Positions 1 through 8,783 of a DNA stretch of 64,000 nucleotides are shown here, piece by piece. The translations under genes and the position numbers were made by a program. Location: positions 1-64,000 of the forward strand of contig NZ_AGTS01000046.1 of NCBI RefSeq assembly GCF_000238595.1, written 5' to 3'. Position 1 is the first letter of the stretch, and each line of letters opens with the position of its first letter. The notes beneath the pieces are model-generated. The model worked only from the letters and a program-made list of their open reading frames with translations. It was not told where the DNA came from and made no database searches. Source of the DNA: Acidovorax sp. NO-1. Lineage in GTDB: Bacteria; Pseudomonadota; Gammaproteobacteria; Burkholderiales; Burkholderiaceae_C.

Positions 1-121
1 AAACCGTCTGCTCAGTGATCCCGAAGCGCAGGGCCAGGACGTTGGCTGGCTCGTTGCTGGCTGCGATCTCGGCACGCACGGCGGGCGTGGTGCGGGCGTT
101 CTTGTGCAGGGCAATCAACAT
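1..121 (-). CDS. IS481-type transposase, N-terminal 40 residues, cut by window edge
   Basis: The reverse strand from the ATG at 121 reads MLIALHKNARTTPAVRAEIA and continues into a helix-turn-helix segment ending RFGITEQTV at the window edge. This matches the N-terminus of IS481/IS3-like DDE transposases common in Comamonadaceae, where the HTH binds the IS ends and a DDE catalytic domain follows. Only the DNA-binding part is visible, so integrity cannot be judged. The element abuts the 3' end of the CheW gene on the same strand. Family assignment is from remembered sequence. Confidence 0.8.
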   Translation of the reverse strand, partial: MLIALHKNARTTPAVRAEIAASNEPANVLALRFGITEQTV

Positions 122-139
122 GGCTTTACTCCCTGGGTA

Positions 140-216
140 GATTGCAAGGACTCTATCAACTCTTGCAGGACCGCTCTGGCCATGAAGAGAGGATAGCGTT
201 TAGAGTCTATGCAATC
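140..216. repeat. Imperfect inverted repeat between IS end and CheW stop
   Basis: The arms gattgcaaggactcta (140-155) and the reverse complement of 201-216 agree at 14 of 16 bases. The arms flank 45 bp between the transposase start and the CheW coding end. The CheW stop codon (TAG at 207-209) lies inside the right arm. The simplest reading is that the right arm is the outer IS end and that the insertion replaced the original 3' end of the CheW gene. I see no direct target duplication because the other IS end is outside the window. Confidence 0.5.
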
Positions 217-1412
217 GTCCGGGATGCGACAACTACGCGCACCGTCTGGTCACGCCACGCCAGAACGGCGCGCCGCCCGTGGCGAAGGTCATCGCGGGCC
301 TGGGGTGGCAGCTCCACCACGCCCACAATGCCCTCGACCGGCGAGGCATACCGCTGATCGGCGTCGAACACCAGGTAGGGCAAAGGCTCCGCCGCATCCG
401 TGGGCGCACCACTGCGCGGCCCCGAGCCATCCGGGGCAATGCGGCTGATGGAGGCACCGGGGGTCAGGCGAAAGAGCTTGTCCACATCCAGAATCTGCAA
501 GCGGCCCAGATCGGGGCTCAGCACCACACCGGCCAGCAAGGCATCCTCGGGCGTGCGGGCCACCGCGTCCGGCGCCAGATCGACAAACTGCTCGCACTCC
601 GACACCGTGAGCCCGAGCACGAGCGGCCCCTGGCCCACCAGCACCATCCACGGTGCCGCCTGCCGGTTGCTGGCCTGACGGCCTTCGCTGATGTCCACCA
701 GCGGCAGCTTGCGCCCACGCCACTGGCCGATGGCCCAGGTGCGGTCGTTGCGCCCCAGCGCAAGATCCGTCGCAGGCAGCGGCACCACCTGCTGCACGGC
801 GGCCACCGGCACGGCCCAACGCTCCCGCCCGATCAGGAACACCGCGAACCGCTGCGCTCCGGCGCCCGGCTTTTGCACCGCCAACGCCGCTGCGCCCGCA
901 GACCTTGCGGGGGCCAGCTCCGCCGCCGCACACCAGGCCTGAGCCAGCCGCATCAGCCGTGCCACTTCCAGAATGCACAGCGTGGGGGCCGCCGCAGACG
1001 CGGGTACCACCGACTCGAACAGTTCGCTGTCGTCCGGCGTGTGGTGCACCCTGCGCACGCCTTCCGCAGCCACAGGCTTCACGCCCAGCACGGCGTCCAC
1101 GCGCACGCCCACCAGGGCGTCTGCATGCTGCAGCACCAGCAGCCTTGAAGCGACGTTGTCCTCATCATCCGCCGCCGACAGCGGCAACCAGCGCTCCAGC
1201 GCCACAATGGGCACGGCCGCACCCGCCACATCGGCAACACCCAGCAACGCGCCACTGCGGCGCGGCAGCACCGTCAGGCCCTGCGGCGGCAGCGGTACGG
1301 CCTGGCGAACCTGTTCAACGGGAATGGCAATATCGCAACCGCCCACACGCACATGCACATGCGGAATCACAGCAGGGCTGGCAGTGGCCGGGGGCGGGTT
1401 CACGTCCTGCAT
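207..1412 (-). CDS. Multi-module CheW chemotaxis coupling protein, probably truncated by IS
   Basis: A 401-residue protein built of CheW-like modules. Module 1 spans about residues 15-160 (HVHVRVGGCDIAIPVEQVRQ start), module 2 about 190-325 (FAVFLIGRERWAVPVAAVQQ start), and a third half-module lies at about 345-398 (LPYLVFDADQRYASPVEG). CheW domains bridge receptors and the kinase CheA in the cytoplasm; ordinary CheW is about 160 residues with one domain, so this is a CheV/CheW-array variant without a visible receiver. The third module stops halfway and the last residues are encoded by an inverted-repeat arm next to an IS481-type end. I chose the ATG at 1412; a TTG at 1421 is possible. It starts 12 bp after the receptor gene, so the two are likely co-transcribed. 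Confidence 0.85.
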   Translation of the reverse strand: MQDVNPPPATASPAVIPHVHVRVGGCDIAIPVEQVRQAVPLPPQGLTVLPRRSGALLGVADVAGAAVPIVALERWLPLSAADDEDNVASRLLVLQHADALVGVRVDAVLGVKPVAAEGVRRVHHTPDDSELFESVVPASAAAPTLCILEVARLMRLAQAWCAAAELAPARSAGAAALAVQKPGAGAQRFAVFLIGRERWAVPVAAVQQVVPLPATDLALGRNDRTWAIGQWRGRKLPLVDISEGRQASNRQAAPWMVLVGQGPLVLGLTVSECEQFVDLAPDAVARTPEDALLAGVVLSPDLGRLQILDVDKLFRLTPGASISRIAPDGSGPRSGAPTDAAEPLPYLVFDADQRYASPVEGIVGVVELPPQARDDLRHGRRAVLAWRDQTVRVVVASRTIA

Positions 1413-1424
1413 CGCAAGCAAGGC

Positions 1425-3155
1425 TCAATCCGCCTGGCGCGGGCTGCCACGGCCCTGCAAATCTTCCAGCAACCGGGCCACATCCTGTGTCGAATGCTCC
1501 TGCTCCTCGGTCGCAATGCGGATCTCGCTGATCGAGCGCGTGGTGGCTTCGACCGCGCCCAGGATGCGCGAGAACGCCGCATCCACCTCCTCGGACAGGC
1601 GGCTGCCTTCGGCCACGCGGCTGACGGTCTGGTGGATCAGCTTGGCAATCTCGCGCGCGGCCAGCGACGATTTCTCGGCCAGCTTGCGCACTTCGTCTGC
1701 CACCACCGAAAAGCCCACCCCTTGCTCGCCCGCGCGCGCAGCCTCGATGGCCGCGTTGAACGCCAGCAGATGGGTCTGGCTGGAAATCTCGCTGATCGTG
1801 TCCACGATCTCATGGATGTCCGAAGATGAACGCTCAATGGCGAGGATCGCGTCCCGCGAACGGCGCACCAGCCCGCTGCCGTCGCCCGCCTCACGCTGTG
1901 TCTGCTCGGCCAGCTCGGTGGAGCGGCCCGCACTGCGCGCCAGCCGCTTGATCGCATCGCTCATGGCATGCAGCACGGCGGTGATGTCCTGCACCTTCTG
2001 CGCTACCGCACGCTCGCGCTGCACCTGGGCCGTGATGTCCACCGCGTATTTCACCACCTTGTAGGGCCGGCCATCGACATCGAGGATGGGGTTGTACGTG
2101 GCCTGGATCCAGACCTCGGCCCCGTGCTTGCCGATGCGGCGATAGCGCGCGCTCTGGAACTTGCCCTCGCCCAGGTCGGCCCAGAAGTCGCGGTAGGCCT
2201 GGCTTTGGACCAGGCCGGGCTCGCAGAACATGCTGTGGTGCTGGCCGCGAATTTCTGCCAGGGTGTAGCCCATAGTGCGCAGGAAGTTCGGATTCGCCAC
2301 CAGCACGTTACCTTGCATATCGAACTCGATCACCGCTTGCGACAGGCTGATGGCGTCGATCTTGCCCTTGGTCTCGGCGGCCGACGTCATGTCGTGCGTG
2401 ATGTCCACCGCAAACTTGACCACCTTGTACGGCTTGCCAGTGACGTCCAGGATGGGGTTGTACGAGGCCTGCAGCCAGATCTCCTGGCCCGCCTTGGACA
2501 GGCGGCGGTAGCGCCCGGAAAAGAACTCACCACGGCCCAGGCGCGACCAGAGGTCGGCGTACTCGCTCGACGCCGCGAACTCCGGCTGGCAGAACATGCG
2601 GTGGTGCTGGCCCACGACCTCGTCCCGCACATAGGCAAAGGTGTCCAGAAAGTTGGTGTTGGCATCCAGAATCCGGCCCGTCAGGTCGAACTCGATCACG
2701 GCCTGCACGCGGTGGATCGCGGCAATCTTGCCTTCAAAGTCGGCCTGCTGCGCCCGCTGCGCGGTGATGTCGGTGGCCAGCTTGACCACGCCCACCGCGT
2801 GGCCTTCGGCATCCCGCACGGGGTTGTAAGAGGCCTGCAGCCAGACCGGCCGGCCTGCCTTGGTCACCCGCAAAAACACATCCTCGCGCACTTGCCCGGC
2901 GCGCAGCCCCTCCCAGAGCGCGCGGTACGCATCGCTGGCCGTCACCTCGGGCGGGCAGAACATGCGGTGGTGCTGGCCTACCACCTCGCGGGCGGTGTAG
3001 CCCATCAGGTCCAGAAAGAGCTGGTTGGCCCGCAGCACCCGGCCCTCCAGGTCAAACTCGATCACCGCCTGCACATGTTCCAGCGCTGCCAGCAGTGCCG
3101 CCGTGCGCGCTGCCTCCTGGGGGGCGGACGGAAGGGTTTCAATCGGAGTGTTCAT
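1425..3155 (-). CDS. Soluble methyl-accepting chemotaxis protein with three PAS domains
   Basis: 576 residues with no membrane segment. Three tandem PAS domains of about 105 residues start near residues 29, 150 and 272, each opening QAVIEFD and each carrying a GQHH(R/S)MFC motif and a closing VDIT/TDIT. The MCP signalling domain follows from about 395, with the hallmark tip sequence LLAFNAAIEAARAGEQGVGF and VVADEVRKLAEKS. The layout resembles Aer2/BdlA-type cytoplasmic receptors that sense redox state, oxygen or small ligands. The near-identical PAS units point to internal duplication. The CheW gene follows directly, supporting a receptor-coupling pair. The ligand or cofactor is unknown. Confidence 0.93.
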   Translation of the reverse strand: MNTPIETLPSAPQEAARTAALLAALEHVQAVIEFDLEGRVLRANQLFLDLMGYTAREVVGQHHRMFCPPEVTASDAYRALWEGLRAGQVREDVFLRVTKAGRPVWLQASYNPVRDAEGHAVGVVKLATDITAQRAQQADFEGKIAAIHRVQAVIEFDLTGRILDANTNFLDTFAYVRDEVVGQHHRMFCQPEFAASSEYADLWSRLGRGEFFSGRYRRLSKAGQEIWLQASYNPILDVTGKPYKVVKFAVDITHDMTSAAETKGKIDAISLSQAVIEFDMQGNVLVANPNFLRTMGYTLAEIRGQHHSMFCEPGLVQSQAYRDFWADLGEGKFQSARYRRIGKHGAEVWIQATYNPILDVDGRPYKVVKYAVDITAQVQRERAVAQKVQDITAVLHAMSDAIKRLARSAGRSTELAEQTQREAGDGSGLVRRSRDAILAIERSSSDIHEIVDTISEISSQTHLLAFNAAIEAARAGEQGVGFSVVADEVRKLAEKSSLAAREIAKLIHQTVSRVAEGSRLSEEVDAAFSRILGAVEATTRSISEIRIATEEQEHSTQDVARLLEDLQGRGSPRQAD

Positions 3156-3338
3156 GGTGAAGGCCGGTGTGAAGGCAAGCGCCCGGTGCTGGTTTGACGG
3201 ATGGCGCCTTCAGGGGAAAGCGTCCTTTGCGCAGTGGCGGCAGGTTTCATGCAGCGGGCTGCATTTGCAACCAGATGAAACGGTGCAACGAGTATGGCTT
3301 AATTTTGCTTTTCTGGCATCACCCATCCCGCCCACCCC

Positions 3339-3977
3339 ATGCTCCGGTACCTCACCATCCCCGTCACCGCGTTCCAGCAAAACTGCTCCCTCGTCTGGTG
3401 TGACGCCACGCACAAAGCCGCCGTGATCGACCCCGGCGGCGACCTGGACGTGCTGCTGGCTGAAATCCAGCGGCTTTCACTCACGCTCGACCAGATCTGG
3501 CTTACCCACGCGCACATCGACCACGCCGGCGGCACGGGCGAGCTGGCCCAGCGCCTGGCGCTGCCCATCGTCGGCCCGCACCCGGGCGACCAGTTCTGGA
3601 TTGACGGGCTGCCGCAGCAAAGCGCGATGTTCGGGTTTCCGCCCGCGCAGCACTTCACGCCCACACGCTGGCTGCACGACGGCGACACGGTGCAGATCGG
3701 CAACGAGACGCTGCACGTGCGCCACTGCCCCGGGCACACGCCCGGCCACGTGGTGTTCCACGCGCCGCAGATTGACCGGGCCTTTGTGGGCGATGTGCTG
3801 TTTGCGGGCAGCATCGGCCGCACGGATTTCCCGCAGGGCAACCACCAGGACTTGATCGACAGCATCACCGGGCGCCTGTGGCCCATGGGGGACCAGACGG
3901 TGTTCATCCCCGGGCACGGGCCGGAGAGCACGTTTGGCCGGGAGCGCCAGAGCAACCCGTACGTGGGTGGAACCTGA
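3339..3977 (+). CDS. MBL-fold metallo-hydrolase, glyoxalase II-like (YcbL type)
   Basis: 212 residues with the metallo-beta-lactamase fold signature THAHIDHAGG (His57, His59, Asp61, His62), a later metal histidine in GHTPGH near residue 130, the bridging aspartate in FVGDVLFAGSIGRTD, and the terminal FIPGHGPEST histidine. The short length without the glyoxalase II C-terminal helical domain fits the YcbL-like subgroup, cytoplasmic thioester hydrolases of unsettled substrate. It is transcribed alone, divergent from the receptor gene. A family-1 palindromic repeat begins 14 bp after its stop. Confidence 0.9.
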   Translation: MLRYLTIPVTAFQQNCSLVWCDATHKAAVIDPGGDLDVLLAEIQRLSLTLDQIWLTHAHIDHAGGTGELAQRLALPIVGPHPGDQFWIDGLPQQSAMFGFPPAQHFTPTRWLHDGDTVQIGNETLHVRHCPGHTPGHVVFHAPQIDRAFVGDVLFAGSIGRTDFPQGNHQDLIDSITGRLWPMGDQTVFIPGHGPESTFGRERQSNPYVGGT

Positions 3978-3990
3978 AAATTTGGGTGTT

Positions 3991-4036
3991 TTTGGCCTCT
4001 GGCGCTTATCCATCAAGCGCCGGCAGCTATCAAAAA
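3991..4036 (+). repeat. Family-1 palindromic repeat, copy 1 (forward)
   Basis: Contains the core ggcgcttatccatcaagcgcc, a hairpin with arms GGCGCTT/AAGCGCC and loop atccatc, flanked by tttggcctct and ggcagctatcaaaaa. It lies between the convergent MBL hydrolase and M48 peptidase genes. Ten related copies occur in the window. Confidence 0.85.
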
Positions 4037-4061
4037 CAGAGTGACGCCGGGTGCAGCAGGG

Positions 4062-4913
4062 TCAGCCGTTGCGCCGCGCCGCCTCGTACAGCCCCTGCAC
4101 CTTGGGCACATTCGCCTGCAGCTCCTTGATGCGCGCCGGCCCCGACGGGTGGGTGGACAGGAAGGCCAGCCCACCCTGCTTGCTGCCGGTGGCGTTGCCC
4201 ATCTTTTCCCACAGGCTCACGGACGCCTGCGGGTTGAACCCGCCGCGCGCAGCCAGCTCCAGGCCCACCAGATCGGCATCGCTCTCGTCCGACCGGCTGA
4301 ACTGCAGCGTGAGCAGCTGCCCGCCCAACCCCGCCGCCGCCTGGCCCAGGTCACCCAGGCCCAGCAGCTGCGAGCCCAGGCGCAGCGCCAGGTTGGTGCC
4401 CTGCGTCTTGGCGATGCGCTCGCGCGCGTGTTCGCGCAGCGCGTGGGCCATTTCGTGGCCCATGATCATGGCGGTCTCGTCGTCGGTGAGCTTGAGCTGG
4501 TCGAGGATGCCGGTGTAGAACGCAATCTTGCCGCCGGGCATGCAGAAGGCGTTGATCTGCGAGCTGCCAATGAGGTTGACCTCCCAGCGCCACTGTCTGG
4601 CCCGCTCGTTCCACGGCGTGGTGTACGGGATCAGCCGCTTGGCAATCGCGTGCAGGCGCTGCAGCTGGGGGTGGTTGTCGGGCGCCAGGGCGCGTTTGGC
4701 CTTGGCCTGGCCCAGCATCTGCTGGTATTGCTGGGCGGCGGAGTTCTCCAGCGTTTCAGCGGGCACCAGCTTGCGCAGGCTGGACGCCGAGCCCACCTCG
4801 ACCTGCGCCAGCGCTGGCGTGGCCGCAGCGGCGCCCGCCGCCAGCAAAAACGCGCGGCGTGCAGACCAGGGGGAAGATGGCGCAACAGAAGGGGCGGGGC
4901 AGAAGGTGCACAT
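4062..4913 (-). CDS. M48 family zinc metalloprotease, exported
   Basis: 283 residues from the ATG at 4913. The N-terminus holds basic residues followed by AFLLAAGAAAATPALAQ, a signal peptide with an ALAQ-type cleavage site. The zinc motif HEMAH sits in IMGHEMAHALREHARE, with the distal glutamate region SDESDADLVGLELA and the conserved C-terminal LSTHPSGPARIKEL. This matches BepA/LoiP-like periplasmic M48 proteases that clear misassembled envelope proteins. A longer open frame extends to 5060, but it would overlap the divergent transporter gene and lacks a sensible signal, so I rejected it. Confidence 0.9.
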   Translation of the reverse strand: MCTFCPAPSVAPSSPWSARRAFLLAAGAAAATPALAQVEVGSASSLRKLVPAETLENSAAQQYQQMLGQAKAKRALAPDNHPQLQRLHAIAKRLIPYTTPWNERARQWRWEVNLIGSSQINAFCMPGGKIAFYTGILDQLKLTDDETAMIMGHEMAHALREHARERIAKTQGTNLALRLGSQLLGLGDLGQAAAGLGGQLLTLQFSRSDESDADLVGLELAARGGFNPQASVSLWEKMGNATGSKQGGLAFLSTHPSGPARIKELQANVPKVQGLYEAARRNG

Positions 4914-5038
4914 ACAGAGAACCACCGTATTGAGGATGAACGCCTGAGGAAATAATGCCAGCGCTGGCTCCCAGATGGAGACCGACAGGCTTGCTGCAAG
5001 GGTGTGTCGGCGATGATAGACAAAACCTCGGCGCGCCC

Positions 5039-6445
5039 ATGTCAGACACCTCCACTTCATCCACCCCCAATCTCACCCCTGAACAATCGCCCCGCACGCC
5101 CTGGCTGCAGACCCTGCGCGTGTACCTGGAGCCCGCCAGCCTGCGCATGCTGACGCTGGGGTTCTCTGCCGGGCTGCCGCTGCTCTTGGTGCTGGGCACG
5201 CTCTCGTTTCGGCTGCGCGAGGCGGGCGTGGACCGCAGCACCATCGGGTATCTGAGCTGGGTGGGCCTGGCGTATGGCTTCAAGTGGGTGTGGGCGCCGC
5301 TGGTGGACCGGCTGCCAATTCCGCTGCTCACCCACGCGCTGGGGCGGCGGCGCAGCTGGCTGCTGCTGTCGCAGGCGCTGATCGTGGGCGGGCTCATCGG
5401 CATGGCGCTGGCCGACCCGCGCCACACGCTGGGGCCCATCGTGTGGTGTGCGCTGGCGGTGGCGTTTGGCTCGGCCACGCAGGACATTGCGCTTGACGCC
5501 TTCCGCATCGAGTCGGCCGACGCCAACCACCAGGCGGCGCTGGCGGCGTCCTACCAGACGGGGTACCGCCTGGCCATGATCTGGGCTGGCGCGGGCGTAC
5601 TCTGGATTGCCGCGCGCTCGGAGGTGGCCCCCGCGGTGGGCCAGGCCATCGCGCAGGGGGTTGTACAGGGTGCGGCACAAGGCGCCGCCGCCTACCAGAA
5701 CGGCGCCTGGCAGGTGGCCTATCTGGTGATGGCCGCATCGATGGCAGTGGGCGTGGTCACGGTGCTGTTCTCGCGCGAGCCCGCGCCGGTGCAACTGCCC
5801 CCCGCCCGCAACGCGGCAGAGTGGATGCAAAGCGCCATGGTGGAGCCGTTTGCCGACTTTCTGCGCCGCTACGGCTGGCACGCGGCGCTCATCCTGGCGC
5901 TGATTGCCGTGTACCGCATCAGCGACGTGGTGATGGGCATCATGGCCAACCCGTTCTACGTGGACATGGGCTTTACCAAGGACGAGGTGGCCGCCGTGAC
6001 CAAGGTGTACGGCGTGATCATGACGCTGGCCGGCGCCTTTGTGGGCGGCGTGTTGTCCATGCGCTTTGGTGTGATGCGCATCCTGATGATGGGCGCCGTG
6101 CTCAGTGCCTGCACCAATCTGCTGTTTGCCTGGCTGGCCGGACACGGGCACGACGTGACGGCGCTGATCGCCGTGGTGTCGGCCGACAACCTGGCCAGCG
6201 GCATTGCGTCGGCGGCGTTCATCGCCTACCTGTCGAGCCTGACCAACGTGAGCTACTCGGCCACGCAGTACGCGCTGTTCAGCTCGATGATGCTGCTGCT
6301 GCCGAAGTTTGTGGCGGGCTTCTCGGGCGACTATGTGAACGCGTTTGGCTACGCGCACTTCTTCACCGCCACCGCCATGCTGGGCGTGCCGGTGCTGCTG
6401 CTGGTGTGGCTGGCTTCAAGGGCCAAAAATGCCTCTGGCGCTTGA
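5039..6445 (+). CDS. ampG: AmpG-type MFS permease (muropeptide importer)
   Basis: 468 residues and about 12 hydrophobic segments. The N-terminal region RMLTLGFSAGLPLLLVLGTL followed by TIGYLSWVGLAYGFKWVWAP and the DRLPIPLLTHALGRRRSW loop are characteristic of the AmpG family, which imports GlcNAc-anhydroMurNAc peptides during cell-wall recycling and influences AmpR-controlled beta-lactamase. The ATG at 5039 is chosen because the upstream extension (from 4955) is not conserved-looking. The last residues (about ASGA) and the stop codon are encoded by a family-1 palindromic repeat, so the native C-terminus has been replaced or extended. Confidence 0.9.
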   Translation: MSDTSTSSTPNLTPEQSPRTPWLQTLRVYLEPASLRMLTLGFSAGLPLLLVLGTLSFRLREAGVDRSTIGYLSWVGLAYGFKWVWAPLVDRLPIPLLTHALGRRRSWLLLSQALIVGGLIGMALADPRHTLGPIVWCALAVAFGSATQDIALDAFRIESADANHQAALAASYQTGYRLAMIWAGAGVLWIAARSEVAPAVGQAIAQGVVQGAAQGAAAYQNGAWQVAYLVMAASMAVGVVTVLFSREPAPVQLPPARNAAEWMQSAMVEPFADFLRRYGWHAALILALIAVYRISDVVMGIMANPFYVDMGFTKDEVAAVTKVYGVIMTLAGAFVGGVLSMRFGVMRILMMGAVLSACTNLLFAWLAGHGHDVTALIAVVSADNLASGIASAAFIAYLSSLTNVSYSATQYALFSSMMLLLPKFVAGFSGDYVNAFGYAHFFTATAMLGVPVLLLVWLASRAKNASGA

Positions 6446-6469
6446 TACACAAGCGCAATCAGCTATCAA
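6423..6469 (+). repeat. Family-1 palindromic repeat, copy 2 (forward), overlaps ampG stop
   Basis: Reads ccaaaaatgcctctggcgct then tgatacacaagcgcaatcag and ctatcaac. It matches the family-1 consensus with a divergent loop. The TGA at 6443-6445 inside the hairpin loop terminates the upstream AmpG reading frame. Confidence 0.8.
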
Positions 6470-6607
6470 CTTAGAAGCAAATGGCTTCCGACCATCCTGG
6501 GTGGTCTCCGGCCGGTTTACCGCAACTTTACGGCCGCTTCAACACGGGGAGACGCCTGCGCGGGACCATGGGCTTGTCCCTCAGGAACCCCGCACTACAC
6601 TGATCCC

Positions 6608-7330
6608 ATGAGCTCGCAACTGTTGATGATCGAAGACGATGCCCGCCTGGCCGAGATGGTGGGCGAGTACCTGGGCCAGTCGGGCCTGCAGGTCACGCAC
6701 CGCGCCGACGGCAAAAGTGGCCTGGCGCAGCTGCAAGGGCCCGACGCCGGGCCACTGCCCGATCTGGTCATTCTGGACCTGATGCTGCCCGACATGGATG
6801 GCCTGGAAGTGTGCCGTCGCATCCGGTCGCTGCAGGGCGGCGCGGCGCAGGTTCCGGTGCTCATGCTCACCGCCAAGGGCGACCCCATGGACCGCATCAT
6901 CGGCCTGGAGCTGGGTGCCGACGATTACCTGCCCAAACCATTCGAGCCGCGCGAGTTGCTGGCCCGTATCCGCGCGATCCTGCGCCGGCGCACCGACGGC
7001 GCCGGCGCGGCGGCCGCCACCCAGGTGCTGCGCTTCGGCTCGCTGGAGATCGACCGCGACGCGCGCACCGTCACCGTGGGCGGCCAGCCCGCCGACCTCA
7101 CCTCCTACCAGTTCGACCTGTTGGTGGCCCTGGCCGAGCGCGCGGGCCGCGTGCTCACGCGCGACCAGATCATGGAGGCCGTGCGCGGCCGAGAGCTGGA
7201 GGCGTTTGACCGCAGCATCGACGTGCACATGGGCCGCATCCGCGCGGCGATCGAGCAGGATGCCAAGAACCCGCGCCGCATCCTCACGGTGCGCGGCGTG
7301 GGCTATGTGTTTGCCAAGCAGCAGGATTGA
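6608..7330 (+). CDS. OmpR-family response regulator
   Basis: 240 residues. The receiver domain (1-120) has acidic residues IEDD at 8-11, phospho-acceptor Asp57 in LVILDLMLP, a Thr in MLTAKG and the conserved lysine in DDYLPKPFEPREL. The C-terminal winged helix (about 140-238) contains LTSYQFDLLVALAERAGRVL and the DNA-contact segment RSIDVHMGRIRAAIE. It precedes a histidine kinase gene by 187 bp occupied by a family-2 repeat. RstA/CpxR-like OmpR regulators are the closest class; the stimulus is not evident. Confidence 0.93.
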   Translation: MSSQLLMIEDDARLAEMVGEYLGQSGLQVTHRADGKSGLAQLQGPDAGPLPDLVILDLMLPDMDGLEVCRRIRSLQGGAAQVPVLMLTAKGDPMDRIIGLELGADDYLPKPFEPRELLARIRAILRRRTDGAGAAAATQVLRFGSLEIDRDARTVTVGGQPADLTSYQFDLLVALAERAGRVLTRDQIMEAVRGRELEAFDRSIDVHMGRIRAAIEQDAKNPRRILTVRGVGYVFAKQQD

Positions 7331-7340
7331 TGGTGTTCAT

Positions 7341-7462
7341 CCCCCTGAGCGGCTGCGCCGCTTCCCCCTTCTCTCGCACCGCTACGCGCTGCGGGAAGGA
7401 GGACGCCGCCAGCGCGGTGGGGCGGCCCTTGCGCGGCGGCCACCGGCTCAGGCAGCGCCAGT
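7341..7462. repeat. Family-2 intergenic repeat, copy a
   Basis: GC-rich stretch starting ccccctgagcggctgcgccg, with ggacgccgccagcgcggtgg and ggcggcccttgcgcggcggc downstream. A near match occurs at 51524-51650 and shorter relatives at 29197-29347 and 50321-50430. It fills the gap between the response regulator and kinase genes, so they are not translationally coupled. Confidence 0.75.
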
Positions 7463-7517
7463 ATCTGGCCGCGCGCACGGTGGATAGCGGCCCCTTGCTC
7501 ACGCCCTTCGTGTTTTC

Positions 7518-8783
7518 ATGTCCCTGACGAACCCCTTTTCCCGTCGCCTTTACCTGCGCATCTGGCTGGCCGTGGTGGGCGGCATGGCGGTGCTGACGCT
7601 GGCCGTGGGCTGGGCCTGGCGTTTTGCTGAAGAGCAGAAGGCGCAGAACGCGCAGCCGTTTGTGCCGCCCTCGCGCGAGATGGTGCTGCGCGACCCGGCG
7701 GGCAATGTGCTGGTGCAGGGCCTCGGCACGCGCCAGCCTGGTGACCCTGGCGAAGGGTCCGAGTTCCACATTGAAACAGCCACCGGCGAGACTTTTGTGC
7801 TGCAGCTGGCACCGCGCCCGCCCCGGGGCGAGCGCGGCGACAGGATGGGCCGCCCCGGCGGCGGCGCCAACCGGAGTGACGCCGCGTTCTGGACGCGCCC
7901 GCCGTTTGGTTTCCTGTGGCTGCTGGGCATTGTGGGCGTGGCCGTGGCGCTGGGCGTGTACCCCATCATCCGGCGCCTCACGCTGCGGCTTGAAGCGCTC
8001 CAGCGCAGCGTGCAGAAGTTTGGCGAAGGCGACCTGTCGGTGCGCGTACCCGAGCAGGGGCTGGACGAGGTGGCCGATCTGTCGCGCCAGTTCAATGCGG
8101 CGGCAGCGCGCATCGAAACCCTCGTGCAGTCGCACAAATCCCTGCTGGCCAACGCATCGCACGAACTGCGCTCACCCCTCACCCGCATCCGCATGGGGAT
8201 GGAGCTGATGGGCGGCCAGCAGCCCTCACCCGCCTTCCGCGCGGAGATCCTGCGCAACATTGCCGAACTGGACCAGCTGGTGGACGAGATCCTGCTGGCC
8301 AGCCGCCTGGATGCGCGCGAGGCCGATGTGGGCACCGTGGAACTGGTGGACCTGATCGGCCTGGCTGCCGAAGAGTGCGCGCGGGTGGATGCCGACCTGG
8401 ACGTCGGCTCGGATTCGGTGGATGTGCGGGGCGTCTCCAAGCTGCTGCGCCGTGCCATCCGCAACCTGCTGGAAAACGCACGGCGCTACAGCACTGGCGA
8501 GATCACGTTGGCCATCGAGCGCCGCCAGGGCCACGCCGAGGTACGCGTGTGCGACCGGGGGCCGGGCGTGCCTGTGACCCACCGGGAACGGATCTTCGAA
8601 CCCTTCTACCGCCTGCCCGGCGCCAGCGAGCGCGCCGGGGGCGTGGGTCTGGGGCTGGCGCTGGTGCGCTCGATTGCCGGGCGGCACAACGGCACGGTGC
8701 ACTGCGAGGACCGGCCGGATGGCGCCCCTGGGGCCTGCTTTGTGTTGCGCCTGCCCGTCACCGCCGCCAGCGCCACGCCATGA
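7518..8783 (+). CDS. Membrane sensor histidine kinase, partner of upstream regulator
   Basis: 421 residues. TM1 is at about 14-34, a periplasmic loop rich in Arg/Gly/Pro at 36-128, TM2 at about 131-150, HAMP to about 205, and the HisKA H-box ANASHELRSPLTRI with phospho-His215. The HATPase domain shows the N-box NLLENARRYS, a G1 box VCDRGPGVP and the G2 box GVGLGLALVRSIAGRHNG. RstB/CpxA-like topology. It pairs with the OmpR-type regulator upstream. The gene tail overlaps the convergent MFS gene by 26 bp. Confidence 0.93.
   Translation: MSLTNPFSRRLYLRIWLAVVGGMAVLTLAVGWAWRFAEEQKAQNAQPFVPPSREMVLRDPAGNVLVQGLGTRQPGDPGEGSEFHIETATGETFVLQLAPRPPRGERGDRMGRPGGGANRSDAAFWTRPPFGFLWLLGIVGVAVALGVYPIIRRLTLRLEALQRSVQKFGEGDLSVRVPEQGLDEVADLSRQFNAAAARIETLVQSHKSLLANASHELRSPLTRIRMGMELMGGQQPSPAFRAEILRNIAELDQLVDEILLASRLDAREADVGTVELVDLIGLAAEECARVDADLDVGSDSVDVRGVSKLLRRAIRNLLENARRYSTGEITLAIERRQGHAEVRVCDRGPGVPVTHRERIFEPFYRLPGASERAGGVGLGLALVRSIAGRHNGTVHCEDRPDGAPGACFVLRLPVTAASATP

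Noticed and set aside
5057-6358. 433-residue minus-strand open frame
   Set aside because: Antisense to ampG; repetitive His/Gln/Arg content.
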